A DNA stretch of 64,000 nucleotides from Cytophagaceae bacterium ABcell3 (lineage in GTDB: Bacteria; Bacteroidota; Bacteroidia; Cytophagales; Cytophagaceae). Both the position numbers and the translations under genes were made by a program. The stretch spans positions 3,556,584 to 3,620,583 of the forward strand of contig CP133159.1 in assembly GCA_030913385.1 (NCBI GenBank), given 5' to 3'. Shown piece after piece: positions 18,856-26,672 of the stretch; within the stretch, counting starts at the first letter, position 1; each line of letters begins with the position of its first letter. Under the pieces are notes generated by a model that made no database searches, had not been told where the DNA came from, and was given only the letters and a program-made list of their open reading frames with translations.

Positions 18856-19950
18856 AGAATGAACAGAATTGCTTATTGTCAGAAGCAGAATTCTCGGAAT
18901 TAGGGAATGAGCAGAATTTTTTATTGTCTGAAGCAGAATTCTCAAAATTAGAGAATGAACAGAATTTATCTGGTGCAAAGAGAGTCGGAAGAATGCTTTT
19001 AAAGCCTAAGGGTATTTATAAGCTCCTCCTCTTTAATTCTGGAAATTCTAACATTCTGAAAATCCTGATTCAGACGGATAATGTCAGAAGCAGAATTCTC
19101 GAAATTAAAGAATGAACAGAATTTTTTCAGTGGAGAAAGGGAACCGAAAGAATGCTCTTAAAGCCTAAGGGTACTTATAGGCCCTCCCCCTTAAATTCTG
19201 GAAATTCTAACATTCTGGAAATCCTGATTCAGACGAATAATGTCAGAAGCAGAATTCTCGGAATTAAAGAATGAACAGAATTTTTTCAGTAGAGAGAAAG
19301 TCGGAGAAATTTTTTAAAAGCCTAAGAGTACTGATAAGCTCCTACCTCTCAATTCTGGAAATTCTAAAATTCTGGAAATCCTGATTCAGACAAATAATGT
19401 CAGAAGCAGAATTCTCAGGATTAGAGAATGAACAGAATTGCTTATTGTCAGAAGCAGAATTCTCGGAATTAGGGAATGAGCAGAATTTTTTATTGTCTGA
19501 AGCAGAATTCTCAAAATTAGAGAATGAACAGAATTTATCTGGTGCAAAGAGAGTCGGAAGAATGCTTTTAAAGCCTAAGGGTATTTATAAGCTCCTCCTC
19601 TTTAATTCTGGAAATTCTAACATTCTGGAAATCCTGATTCAGACGGATAATGTCAGAAGCAGAATTCTCGAAATTAAAGAATGAACAGAATTTTTTCAGT
19701 GGAGAAAGGGAACCGAAAGAATGCTCTTAAAGCCTAAGGGTACTTATAGGCTCCTCCCCCTTTAATTCTGGAAATTCTAACATTCTGGAAATCCTGATTC
19801 AGACGGATAATTTCAGAAGCAGAATTCTCGGAATTAAGGAATGAGCAGAATTTTTTATTGTCTGAAGCAGAGTTCGCAGGATTAAAGAATGAGCAGATTT
19901 TTTTTCAATGGAGAGAAAGTCGGAAGATGTTTAATGAAGCCTAAGGGTAA
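18831..19950 (+). repeat. Array of ~158-bp structured repeats, block 2
   Basis: This is the same family as block 1, again in plus orientation, with five complete right arms and several extra left arms in a row (18831, 18880, 18928 and again 19400, 19447, 19497). The segment 18831-19399 is repeated from 19400 with a 569-bp period and very few changes, which indicates a recent duplication. It ends in a degenerate unit near 19950. Confidence 0.85.
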
Positions 19951-20203
19951 TTAGTGCGCACTGAAAAACGTACAAAACATTGACCTGTTTATTTTAGCAT
20001 ATTTCTTATTTTTTCGTGTACAGTAAATGGAGAAATTTTTAATCAACACGTTTTTTTGGACTAGCCACAAGGGTACATCTACTTTATGGTCTTACATTCG
20101 AAGTATTCCAATACATCTTCATGCAAGGCCATAAGTATCTTGTACACTGTATTTTTCAGCCGCCCCTAACCTACCCTTCGACACCTCCTTTTCTCCTTGA
20201 CTC
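19951..20203. other. Intergenic stretch without recognisable genes
   Basis: No open frame longer than a few dozen codons and no strong hairpin or repeat could be supported here. It separates the repeat array from the promoter of the lipoprotein/TonB receptor operon. Confidence 0.5.
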
Positions 20204-20249
20204 TTGGTTTAATTGCTATTTTTATTTAATTTTATCGCAACATTGTTGC
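20204..20249 (+). promoter_or_regulatory. Promoter with Fur/Zur-like operator, copy 1
   Basis: A promoter reads TTG (20204-20206), 20 bases, TAATTTTA (20227-20234; the last base deviates from TAnnTTTG). Directly after it is GCAACATTGTTGC (20237-20249), a 6-1-6 palindrome matching 14 of 15 positions of TGCAACANTGTTGCA, with C in place of the first T. It lies 41 bases before the lipoprotein ATG. The same palindrome occurs at the other two promoters of this locus. Confidence 0.7.
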
Positions 20250-20289
20250 AGTTAAAACTGTAGCTATAATTCTTTAAAGCAACCAGAGC

Positions 20290-21102
20290 ATGAAACATAT
20301 AAAAACGCTTTTTTATATACCGATACTTTTATTATTATCCTATTGCTGCAAACCTAAAGAGAAACCTGAAAAGCCTGATACTGAAAGACCAAAGGTTGAG
20401 CTACTTTATTCAGTCCCTGAAGGTGTAGATGCTCAGATTTGCGGGGCAACGGAGCCTGAAGTATTCATGCTTATGTCATCAGACACACTAGTACTTGACC
20501 TTCGATTTTCGGACAATCAAGAACTTTCTCAGTACAAAATTGACATTCACCACAATTTTGACTGTCACGGCCACCGAACCGCCCAAAGGCTCGGAGAGCC
20601 ATGGTTTGTCGTACAAATCAAAGAGCTACATGGCAAAATAAGTAATGTCACAGAGAAGCTAAAAGTACCTGAAAATGTCGCTGCTGGAGACTATCATATT
20701 ATGATCTTTTGTACTGACAAGGAAGGTAATGAGGCAGACCCTCTGGTACATAGCATTAAGATAGAAAACATAGCAGACCGAGAGCCACCTGCTTTCACTT
20801 TATCATCTCCTCTTAATAACCATTCTGCCGAAAGAGGAAGCACTATAACTTTTGAAGGGACAGCAACAGACAATCACAGCCTGAACAATGGCAGGGTTGA
20901 AATATATTACTACAATTCTTCAGGAGTGGAATTTACGGCAGCAGAAGAATATTTTAGCGCTGACGCTGGAACCTCGGAAGATTTTTCGGTCAACTTCACA
21001 GTCCCCCTTTCATCGGAACAAGGGCCACATAATTTCAAAGTAAGAGTTTTCGATGAGCTGAACAATTTTTTGGAAGAAAACATAACCATCAACTTCATTT
21101 AA
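20290..21102 (+). CDS. Lipoprotein with DUF4625-like domain, partner of the TonB receptor
   Basis: 270 residues. The signal peptide ends in LLSYCC, a lipobox with Cys19 or Cys20 as the lipidation site, followed by a charged KPKEKPEKPD linker. Two Ig-like beta domains follow: residues ~35-160, with the histidine/cysteine-rich motif IHHNFDCHGHR (about 95-105), and ~165-270. This resembles DUF4625, found in Bacteroidota beside TonB-dependent receptors. The His/Cys motif would suit metal binding, which is my inference. It is 9 bases upstream of the receptor gene and shares its promoter with operator copy 1. Confidence 0.75.
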   Translation: MKHIKTLFYIPILLLLSYCCKPKEKPEKPDTERPKVELLYSVPEGVDAQICGATEPEVFMLMSSDTLVLDLRFSDNQELSQYKIDIHHNFDCHGHRTAQRLGEPWFVVQIKELHGKISNVTEKLKVPENVAAGDYHIMIFCTDKEGNEADPLVHSIKIENIADREPPAFTLSSPLNNHSAERGSTITFEGTATDNHSLNNGRVEIYYYNSSGVEFTAAEEYFSADAGTSEDFSVNFTVPLSSEQGPHNFKVRVFDELNNFLEENITINFI

Positions 21103-21111
21103 CCAAGGCAA

Positions 21112-23490
21112 GTGCAGCTGTCAGGAACCCTTTTTGGTGTTGTCTTTACTTTCTGGTGCTTTGTATCAAATGGCCAAAATGGCACTTTTGACCTTAGAGG
21201 TACAATCATTAACCCGGAAGGAGAAAAACTGGAAGGGGCTTTTGTGAGAAACCCGGACAGTAAGAAGACTCAGATAACAGATAAAAATGGAAACTTTCAT
21301 TTTACAGAGGTAAATGAAGGAGTGAATCACCTGCATGTGACACATTCAGATTACCAAGACAAACTCCTTCACCTGGACCTGACATCTGACACTGTGCTTG
21401 AAATAGTATTGGACTATAAAGTTCACGAACTTGATGAAGTGATCATTACTTCTGACCCACTGAAACAAACCCGATTGCAAAGCTCTGTTTTATCAGAAAG
21501 CATAAGTCAGCAGTATATTGACAGAAATGCGGGAACAACTTTAATGAACACCTTGGAAAAACGTCCGGGTATCAGCTCTATCAATATGGGTGTAGGTATT
21601 TCCAAACCTGTTATCAGAGGGCTGAGCTTTAACAGGGTGGTTGTAGCTGATAATGGTATTAAACAAGAAGGACAGCAATGGGGAGCAGATCATGGCCTGG
21701 AAATAGACCAATATGACGTAGAAAACCTCGAAATAATACGAGGACCTGCTTCGCTGGTTTATGGTAGTGATGCCTTAGGTGGGGTAATCAATATCAAGCA
21801 CGACAAACTTCTTCCTGAAAACACCCATACCGGACAAGTAAGGACACTATATCGTTCTTTTAATGACACCTATGGTCTGTCGGCCATGGCAAAAGGCAAT
21901 ATCAACAATTGGGGTTACAGAATTAACCTGACCGGGCTGGATTATGGAGACTACAGGGTTCCTGCAAAAGAGTTTACCTATAACCGTTTTGTACTGCCTG
22001 TATATAACGAAAGATTAAAAAATACAGCAGGAAGAGAACGGCATTTTTCTTTGAAAGTAGCCCGAAAGCACAAAAAAAGTGTTTCTTCAGTTACTTTTTC
22101 AGGATTTAATCAGGTGGCAGGGATTTTCAGTGGAGCCATGGGCATTCCTACTGCATATCAACTGGTTCATGATGGGGATTTTCGTAACATTGAACTACCT
22201 AAGCAGGATGTCAGGCATTACAAAATCATATCTAACCACATTCTAAGCTTTCAAAATTTTAAATGGGAAACAGACCTTGGTTTTCAGCACAATAACCGCA
22301 AAGAACACTCTTTCCCACACGCCCACGGCCAAGATACCACCGATGGTTCGGACCTTGCACTGCACCTGATCCTTAATACCTTTACTTTAAATACAAGACT
22401 GGTAAAAGAAGGTGAAAAACTGAGCAGTGTTTATGGGCTCCAGGCAAGTTTTCAGGATAACCGTACCGGAGGTTTTGAGTTTCTGATTCCTGATTATTAT
22501 GCTTTTCAAAAAGGTCTTTATACGGTACAGAAATACAAGTTCAGCCCCCGCTTATATGTGAATGGAGGGATCCGATTTGAATATGGCCATATCAGCGCTG
22601 AAGAAACCTGGTTTCCTTTTTATTTTATGGGCGAGCGCATAGATACTACCTTGCGCAGCCCTTTATTGAAAAGAGACTTTTTTAATTATTCAGCAGCGTT
22701 GGGAGCTTCTTACATACTTACTGAGGACTTAAACCTGAAATTAAATTTCGGAAAAACTTTCAGGCTGCCTGCCGCCCCAGAGCTTACTGCCAATGGAATG
22801 CACCACGGTACTTTCCGCTATGAACGGGGCAGACCGGATCTAAACCCGGAGCAGGGCTATCAATTTGACTTAGTTCTAGCATATAATGCCCCACGTCTGA
22901 AACTTACATTCAGCCCTTACTATAATTATTTTACTAATTACATTTACCTTAGCCCTTCCGGAGTTTTTCCAACCATTAACATTGATGGCACATTATATCC
23001 CATACCTGAAGCGGGGCAAGAATACAGCTTCCGTCAAACCCCTGCCCTTCACAGGGGGGCTGAAGCTGAGCTTGTCTGGAGAATAAACAAAAAGTGGAAT
23101 TACAACCTTACTGGAGACCTAGTATATGCCGACAATCTTATTACCGGTCTCCCGCTACCCTTCACTCCTCCTCCATCTGTTAAAAATGAAATTGTATTCG
23201 AATTAGCCAAGCTTAAAGGGAACTGGCGCAACTTCTTTGTTTCAGGAGAGTATCAGCTTTATGCTCCCCAAAAAAGGGTTGAAAGAAATGAACTGGAAAC
23301 ACCTGGTTTTCAGCTATTCAATATAGCTTCCGGTGTCAGCTTTAATATAAAAGACGTATCTGCTTCTTTGTATTTTCAGGTACATAACCTAACAGATGAA
23401 AAGTACTTTAACCACTTAAGCCGCTACCGCCTCCTTAATCTCCCAGAACCAGGAAGGACTTTTAATGTAACTTTAAAAGTCCAACTGTAA
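21112..23490 (+). CDS. TonB-dependent receptor, ZnuD-like (probable zinc uptake)
   Basis: 792 residues from a GTG start at 21112. The order is signal peptide (to about 21), a carboxypeptidase-like regulatory domain (about 25-100), a plug with GISKPVIRGLSFNRVVVADN and EIIRGPASLVYGSDALGG, and a 22-strand type barrel ending in VTLKVQL. Features typical of the ZnuD-like branch are QEGQQWGADHGLEIDQY in the plug, the loop SFPHAHGQD, and PELTANGMHHGTFRYERG near residue 555. These receptors import metal ions or metal complexes across the outer membrane. The operator and the lipoprotein partner fit zinc, but heme or another metal complex is not excluded by sequence. Confidence 0.85.
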   Translation: MQLSGTLFGVVFTFWCFVSNGQNGTFDLRGTIINPEGEKLEGAFVRNPDSKKTQITDKNGNFHFTEVNEGVNHLHVTHSDYQDKLLHLDLTSDTVLEIVLDYKVHELDEVIITSDPLKQTRLQSSVLSESISQQYIDRNAGTTLMNTLEKRPGISSINMGVGISKPVIRGLSFNRVVVADNGIKQEGQQWGADHGLEIDQYDVENLEIIRGPASLVYGSDALGGVINIKHDKLLPENTHTGQVRTLYRSFNDTYGLSAMAKGNINNWGYRINLTGLDYGDYRVPAKEFTYNRFVLPVYNERLKNTAGRERHFSLKVARKHKKSVSSVTFSGFNQVAGIFSGAMGIPTAYQLVHDGDFRNIELPKQDVRHYKIISNHILSFQNFKWETDLGFQHNNRKEHSFPHAHGQDTTDGSDLALHLILNTFTLNTRLVKEGEKLSSVYGLQASFQDNRTGGFEFLIPDYYAFQKGLYTVQKYKFSPRLYVNGGIRFEYGHISAEETWFPFYFMGERIDTTLRSPLLKRDFFNYSAALGASYILTEDLNLKLNFGKTFRLPAAPELTANGMHHGTFRYERGRPDLNPEQGYQFDLVLAYNAPRLKLTFSPYYNYFTNYIYLSPSGVFPTINIDGTLYPIPEAGQEYSFRQTPALHRGAEAELVWRINKKWNYNLTGDLVYADNLITGLPLPFTPPPSVKNEIVFELAKLKGNWRNFFVSGEYQLYAPQKRVERNELETPGFQLFNIASGVSFNIKDVSASLYFQVHNLTDEKYFNHLSRYRLLNLPEPGRTFNVTLKVQL

Positions 23491-23562
23491 TTTTTCTATT
23501 AACAAACAAGCGATAAAAACTAGGTATGCAATAAAATAAACATGCATTTCATTCTAATTTTT

Positions 23563-23601
23563 GATAAAAAAAGCCCTGTGGGAAAACACTCCCACAAGGC
23601 T
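23563..23601 (-). terminator. Rho-independent terminator of the lanthipeptide precursor gene
   Basis: AGCCCTGTGGGA (23572-23583) pairs with TCCCACAAGGCT (23590-23601) around a 6-base loop with one mismatch. On the minus strand the stem is followed by a T tract (complement of 23563-23571). It lies 7 bases after the precursor stop and gives the short gene a defined end. Confidence 0.8.
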
Positions 23602-23608
23602 ATGCCAA

Positions 23609-23800
23609 CTACTGTATTTGTGCACCGCAACAATCTGCATTGGTAGCATAGTGCGTTTCACTGTGCTTACGGCAGTGTGCATCATCTTCAGTATCACATA
23701 ATAAACCTCCTTTTAATTTATTCGAAACTTCTGAGTCAAGAGAAGTTACAAAGCTTTTAAACTTAAGGTCAGATAGTTTTACTTTCTTTTCATTTTTCAT
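23609..23800 (-). CDS. Lanthipeptide precursor peptide (double-glycine leader)
   Basis: 63 residues from the ATG at 23800; an upstream in-frame extension to 23848 runs into the operator and is not credible. The leader (1-32) has the Bacteroidota pattern LSDLKFKSFVTSLD and ends in KLKGG, the C39 peptidase site. The 31-residue core (33-63) has Cys at 35, 43, 57 and 58, Thr/Ser at 37, 47, 49 and 53, and His at 42, 46 and 50, with several Asp/Glu. Four Cys and four hydroxy residues could give up to four (methyl)lanthionine bridges. It follows lanC on the same strand but has its own promoter, operator copy 2 and terminator, so it can be transcribed in excess. Confidence 0.85.
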   Translation of the reverse strand: MKNEKKVKLSDLKFKSFVTSLDSEVSNKLKGGLLCDTEDDAHCRKHSETHYATNADCCGAQIQ

Positions 23801-23839
23801 GATTGTAAAAGTTTTAAGATTAAAAATTAATTTATACTG

Positions 23840-23883
23840 TTGCAACAATGTTGCAAATATAAAATGTAATATTTACCATACAA
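23840..23883 (-). promoter_or_regulatory. Promoter of the precursor gene with Fur/Zur-like operator, copy 2
   Basis: On the minus strand: TTG (complement of 23881-23883), 19 bases, TATATTTG (complement of 23854-23861), a full match to the Bacteroidota consensus. The perfect 8-1-8 palindrome TTGCAACAATGTTGCAA occupies 23840-23856, overlapping the end of the -7 element and the start site. A bound protein would block transcription. The leader RNA would be about 45-50 bases long. Confidence 0.8.
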
Positions 23884-23895
23884 ATTAATATGAAA

Positions 23896-25815
23896 TTAAT
23901 TTTCAAAATCTATAAGAATGGTTGACAAATACATATCATGAAGTATCTCGTGTATAAGCCCCTGCACCGTACCACGACTTTCTCCGAAACTTTCAGCCAT
24001 TTCCGTAACCACATTTTCTAAAATATTACTTGGCTTTTTTGCTTCGATAAAAAGCAGCATGACTATAGCCTGTACGACATTTACTTGTAGTTCTTTTATA
24101 CCTTCACAAGTCTTGCGCAAAAGAAGAAAAGTGTTTTCAGCCAAACAATTGGGCATTTTAGTAACAGGGTCATAGTCCTGATCGACCAGTTCATTACCTC
24201 CGTTAAGAATAAGCTGTTTGTGCAGGAGGCTTTCAGGCTTCAAACAGGTTTTAGCTATTTTCTGCTCTACATCCTCCTTAATCAGATACCAGCAGTCTGA
24301 AATCCTATCACAATCCATGGCGTGGATTAAATCATCTTTTTTCTTTGCATTCAATAACTTATGATTGCTTATCTTGTCAAACCAAATTTTAAAGGAATCA
24401 GGGAAATTTTTGTAATGGTTATTTCCTAAATATTTCTGAAGCGAAAAAATGTCGTCGTTTTTTAAAACTTTAAAAGTGGCAGGATACCTGTTGCGCAAAG
24501 CCTCTATAGGAAGGATTTTCTGAAGCTTTTTATTAGTATTATTGCTACTAAACCTAGGTATATCTGCATCGGGCTTCATCAAAGAAGGAACTTCTCCCGG
24601 ATTAAGGCATTGCAGAAAATAATACCCAATTCCGGCAGCACCTAAAAACAAGGAAGGAGATTCCTTTTCATTGCCTCCGGGGTACCCACCAAGATATATG
24701 CCGTTTTCTTTCTTCTCCTGAATTGCCTTCAAAGCAATTTTTCTAGCATAACCTAGATATGCTTTGTTGCCAAAGGCCTTATGGTACTCAAGAAAAAGTA
24801 AGGCATTTCCGCATTCCCCATGGCATAAAGTAAATGACTTATTATGAAAAGAATAACTATCCGGGTCAATTTCTGATGTCTTCAGGCAGGACTGCAGGTC
24901 TTTGTTATACGTACCGTAAAGCTTTGACGCATAAATCCTGCTCATTCCGATACCGGCAGCCCCATGGCACCAGGCATTCATAAATGAAGGCGTAGTAAAA
25001 ATCTTGGTTTCTTTATTCAAAAAAGCTGTTTTAAACTGCTCATAGTTCTGCTCATTGATACCTTTTCTGAAATCCGGCCAGTTGCACCTTTCCTGATCGA
25101 AGAACGAGTTTTCATATTCAAAACCTTCTTCAGCCAGTGCAACAAAAGCGCTATTTCCTGTTAATCGGGCTAACATAAAAAGTACATAGGAAATACCGCT
25201 TACCCCATGCGAAAACCCGCACAGTCCCCGGATATTCATTGGGAAACGATCCCAATAAATGCCTTTCCGTCCCCACTTGGTTTCCCTTAGCAGATCTATG
25301 ACTTGTTTGTTGATTATCTCAATGATATAATTACGGGGCATTAACTCATATACCTTCAACAGCCCGAGAATGACGCCAGCTTTGCCAAGCAGAAGGTCAT
25401 TTTTTTGAACATCTGCACTTTGAACAAATTTCAGCTGTGCTGCTACTGTCTTCCGCAGACCGGGCAATGTTACATAGGCAGAAGCTTTGAGCAAAACATA
25501 CAGCACACCCGTCCGTCCGGTATAAAAAGAAAAAGAAGCAGGCGAATTCTTTCTGACATGTGCAAGCAGGAAAGACGCTGATTTACGGATTACCCTAAGA
25601 AAAACAGGGTCAGGATTTAAATTATAAAGTTCCAGATAGAAAAGCAAAATGCCCGCATTCCCGTTATAAATGCTTTCCTCAAATTCACGCTTATACCCCC
25701 CTGAAAAAATCACAGTTTCCCAGAACCCCGGGTTATCATCACCCAGAATGAAATACGCATGTTCATAACCAATATCTGCAACACCTTTTGCTATTGTTAA
25801 TTCTTCTTGAGTCAT
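23896..25815 (-). CDS. LanC-like lanthionine cyclase with a ~210-residue C-terminal extension
   Basis: 639 residues from ATG at 25815, which overlaps the upstream stop by 4 bases (ATGA). The first ~420 residues are a LanC alpha-barrel: GFSHGVSGISYVL, the zinc ligand region WCHGAAGIG (W282, C283, H284) and LCHGECGN (C331, H332), and GAAGIGYYFLQCL at the end of the domain. LanC binds zinc and adds precursor Cys thiols to dehydrated Ser/Thr. Typical LanC proteins are about 400 residues; the remainder here (about 430-639) is helical, unrecognised and has no obvious domain. It is the last enzyme gene of the minus-strand operon. The zinc dependence is notable in a locus that seems zinc-regulated. 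Confidence 0.88.
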   Translation of the reverse strand: MTQEELTIAKGVADIGYEHAYFILGDDNPGFWETVIFSGGYKREFEESIYNGNAGILLFYLELYNLNPDPVFLRVIRKSASFLLAHVRKNSPASFSFYTGRTGVLYVLLKASAYVTLPGLRKTVAAQLKFVQSADVQKNDLLLGKAGVILGLLKVYELMPRNYIIEIINKQVIDLLRETKWGRKGIYWDRFPMNIRGLCGFSHGVSGISYVLFMLARLTGNSAFVALAEEGFEYENSFFDQERCNWPDFRKGINEQNYEQFKTAFLNKETKIFTTPSFMNAWCHGAAGIGMSRIYASKLYGTYNKDLQSCLKTSEIDPDSYSFHNKSFTLCHGECGNALLFLEYHKAFGNKAYLGYARKIALKAIQEKKENGIYLGGYPGGNEKESPSLFLGAAGIGYYFLQCLNPGEVPSLMKPDADIPRFSSNNTNKKLQKILPIEALRNRYPATFKVLKNDDIFSLQKYLGNNHYKNFPDSFKIWFDKISNHKLLNAKKKDDLIHAMDCDRISDCWYLIKEDVEQKIAKTCLKPESLLHKQLILNGGNELVDQDYDPVTKMPNCLAENTFLLLRKTCEGIKELQVNVVQAIVMLLFIEAKKPSNILENVVTEMAESFGESRGTVQGLIHEILHDMYLSTILIDFEN

Positions 25816-26669
25816 AGTTCTGATAATGATTTCCAAAGGGCATATGCTATCCAGGCCTCATCCCTGTTTACGACACCCAATCTGTTGTTTGACATATGTA
25901 TTAAGCTGAAATATGTGAGCCACAAATCTTCCCTTGAACCAGATTTCCCGCTTTGCCCGTAAAAAGCACCTTTTTTCAACAAGTCATCATAAAAACAAAA
26001 GATTTGTTTATTTTCATCTATCCAGTACTGCATCCACTCTTCATCTGTTTCTTTATCAACCATGGCCTGCCATAAGGCAGACACATAAGGTACCAAGTGA
26101 CTCTTCTGGTCGGCAAAGGCTTTTTCAAACGTAAATTTCACATCGATCTGAGCTGCTTCTGCGGGCAGGAATGCATTAAGAGACAAATAGCACTTCCTAA
26201 AAAATTCTGCAGTACTTTTCAGGTCTGCTCCCAAAGCAAACGCAAAGCTCAGTTGTACAGGGATAGCAGCTTCAAGTGCATGTCCGTATTTCCAATTTTC
26301 CTGAGATGAAATAAGCTGAAGTGCTGTGGCAGAAGATAAGTTGAATTGCTGCTCGGCAAGGGCCAATGGTTCACCCCCTCCATACCTGAAAATTTCCGGA
26401 ACATACTCCTGCTCCCGGACATCAACAGGGAAATCAGTTTTTGAAAAGCGCTTACAGGCTTCTGAAATAATTTTTGGGTGCAGTTCAGCAAAAGAGAGTA
26501 ACCTGAGACGGATGTGTGCCCCGCCCTCATGATACCGTATAAAAAACCATGAGCTGCAAAATGCTTCTTGTTCCATATTCCTAACGAAAGGGAGCGTATA
26601 TTCCTTTAGCAACTGGTTTTGGTATTCGGAAGGGCAGAATAAATGGAGAGAAAGATACTTTTCCATCAT
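25812..26669 (-). CDS. Lantibiotic dehydratase elimination domain (SpaB_C / thiopeptide-type)
   Basis: 285 residues. WFFIRYHEGGAHIRLRL (about 41-57) is the hallmark of the SpaB C-terminal domain, which removes glutamate from glutamylated Ser/Thr to form dehydroalanine/dehydrobutyrine. In Firmicutes this is fused to LanB; in Bacteroidota it is commonly a separate gene as here. It starts 3 bases after the dehydratase stop and overlaps lanC by 4 bases, so all three are translated together. The ATG at 26669 is followed directly by a second ATG; either may be used. Confidence 0.88.
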   Translation of the reverse strand: MMEKYLSLHLFCPSEYQNQLLKEYTLPFVRNMEQEAFCSSWFFIRYHEGGAHIRLRLLSFAELHPKIISEACKRFSKTDFPVDVREQEYVPEIFRYGGGEPLALAEQQFNLSSATALQLISSQENWKYGHALEAAIPVQLSFAFALGADLKSTAEFFRKCYLSLNAFLPAEAAQIDVKFTFEKAFADQKSHLVPYVSALWQAMVDKETDEEWMQYWIDENKQIFCFYDDLLKKGAFYGQSGKSGSREDLWLTYFSLIHMSNNRLGVVNRDEAWIAYALWKSLSEL

Positions 26670-26672
26670 TAT

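Noticed and set aside
18831-19684. Two near-identical 95-codon open frames (MSEAEFS... type) as duplicated genes
   Set aside because: They consist entirely of repeat arms and middles, and the same frames are broken in other copies, so they are by-products of the repeat.
17044-19950. CRISPR-like array
   Set aside because: The repeats are ~158 bp, self-complementary and without unique spacers of constant length, and no cas gene is present.
23801-23848. Longer start for the lanthipeptide precursor
   Set aside because: It would place the start inside the operator and before the expected transcription start.
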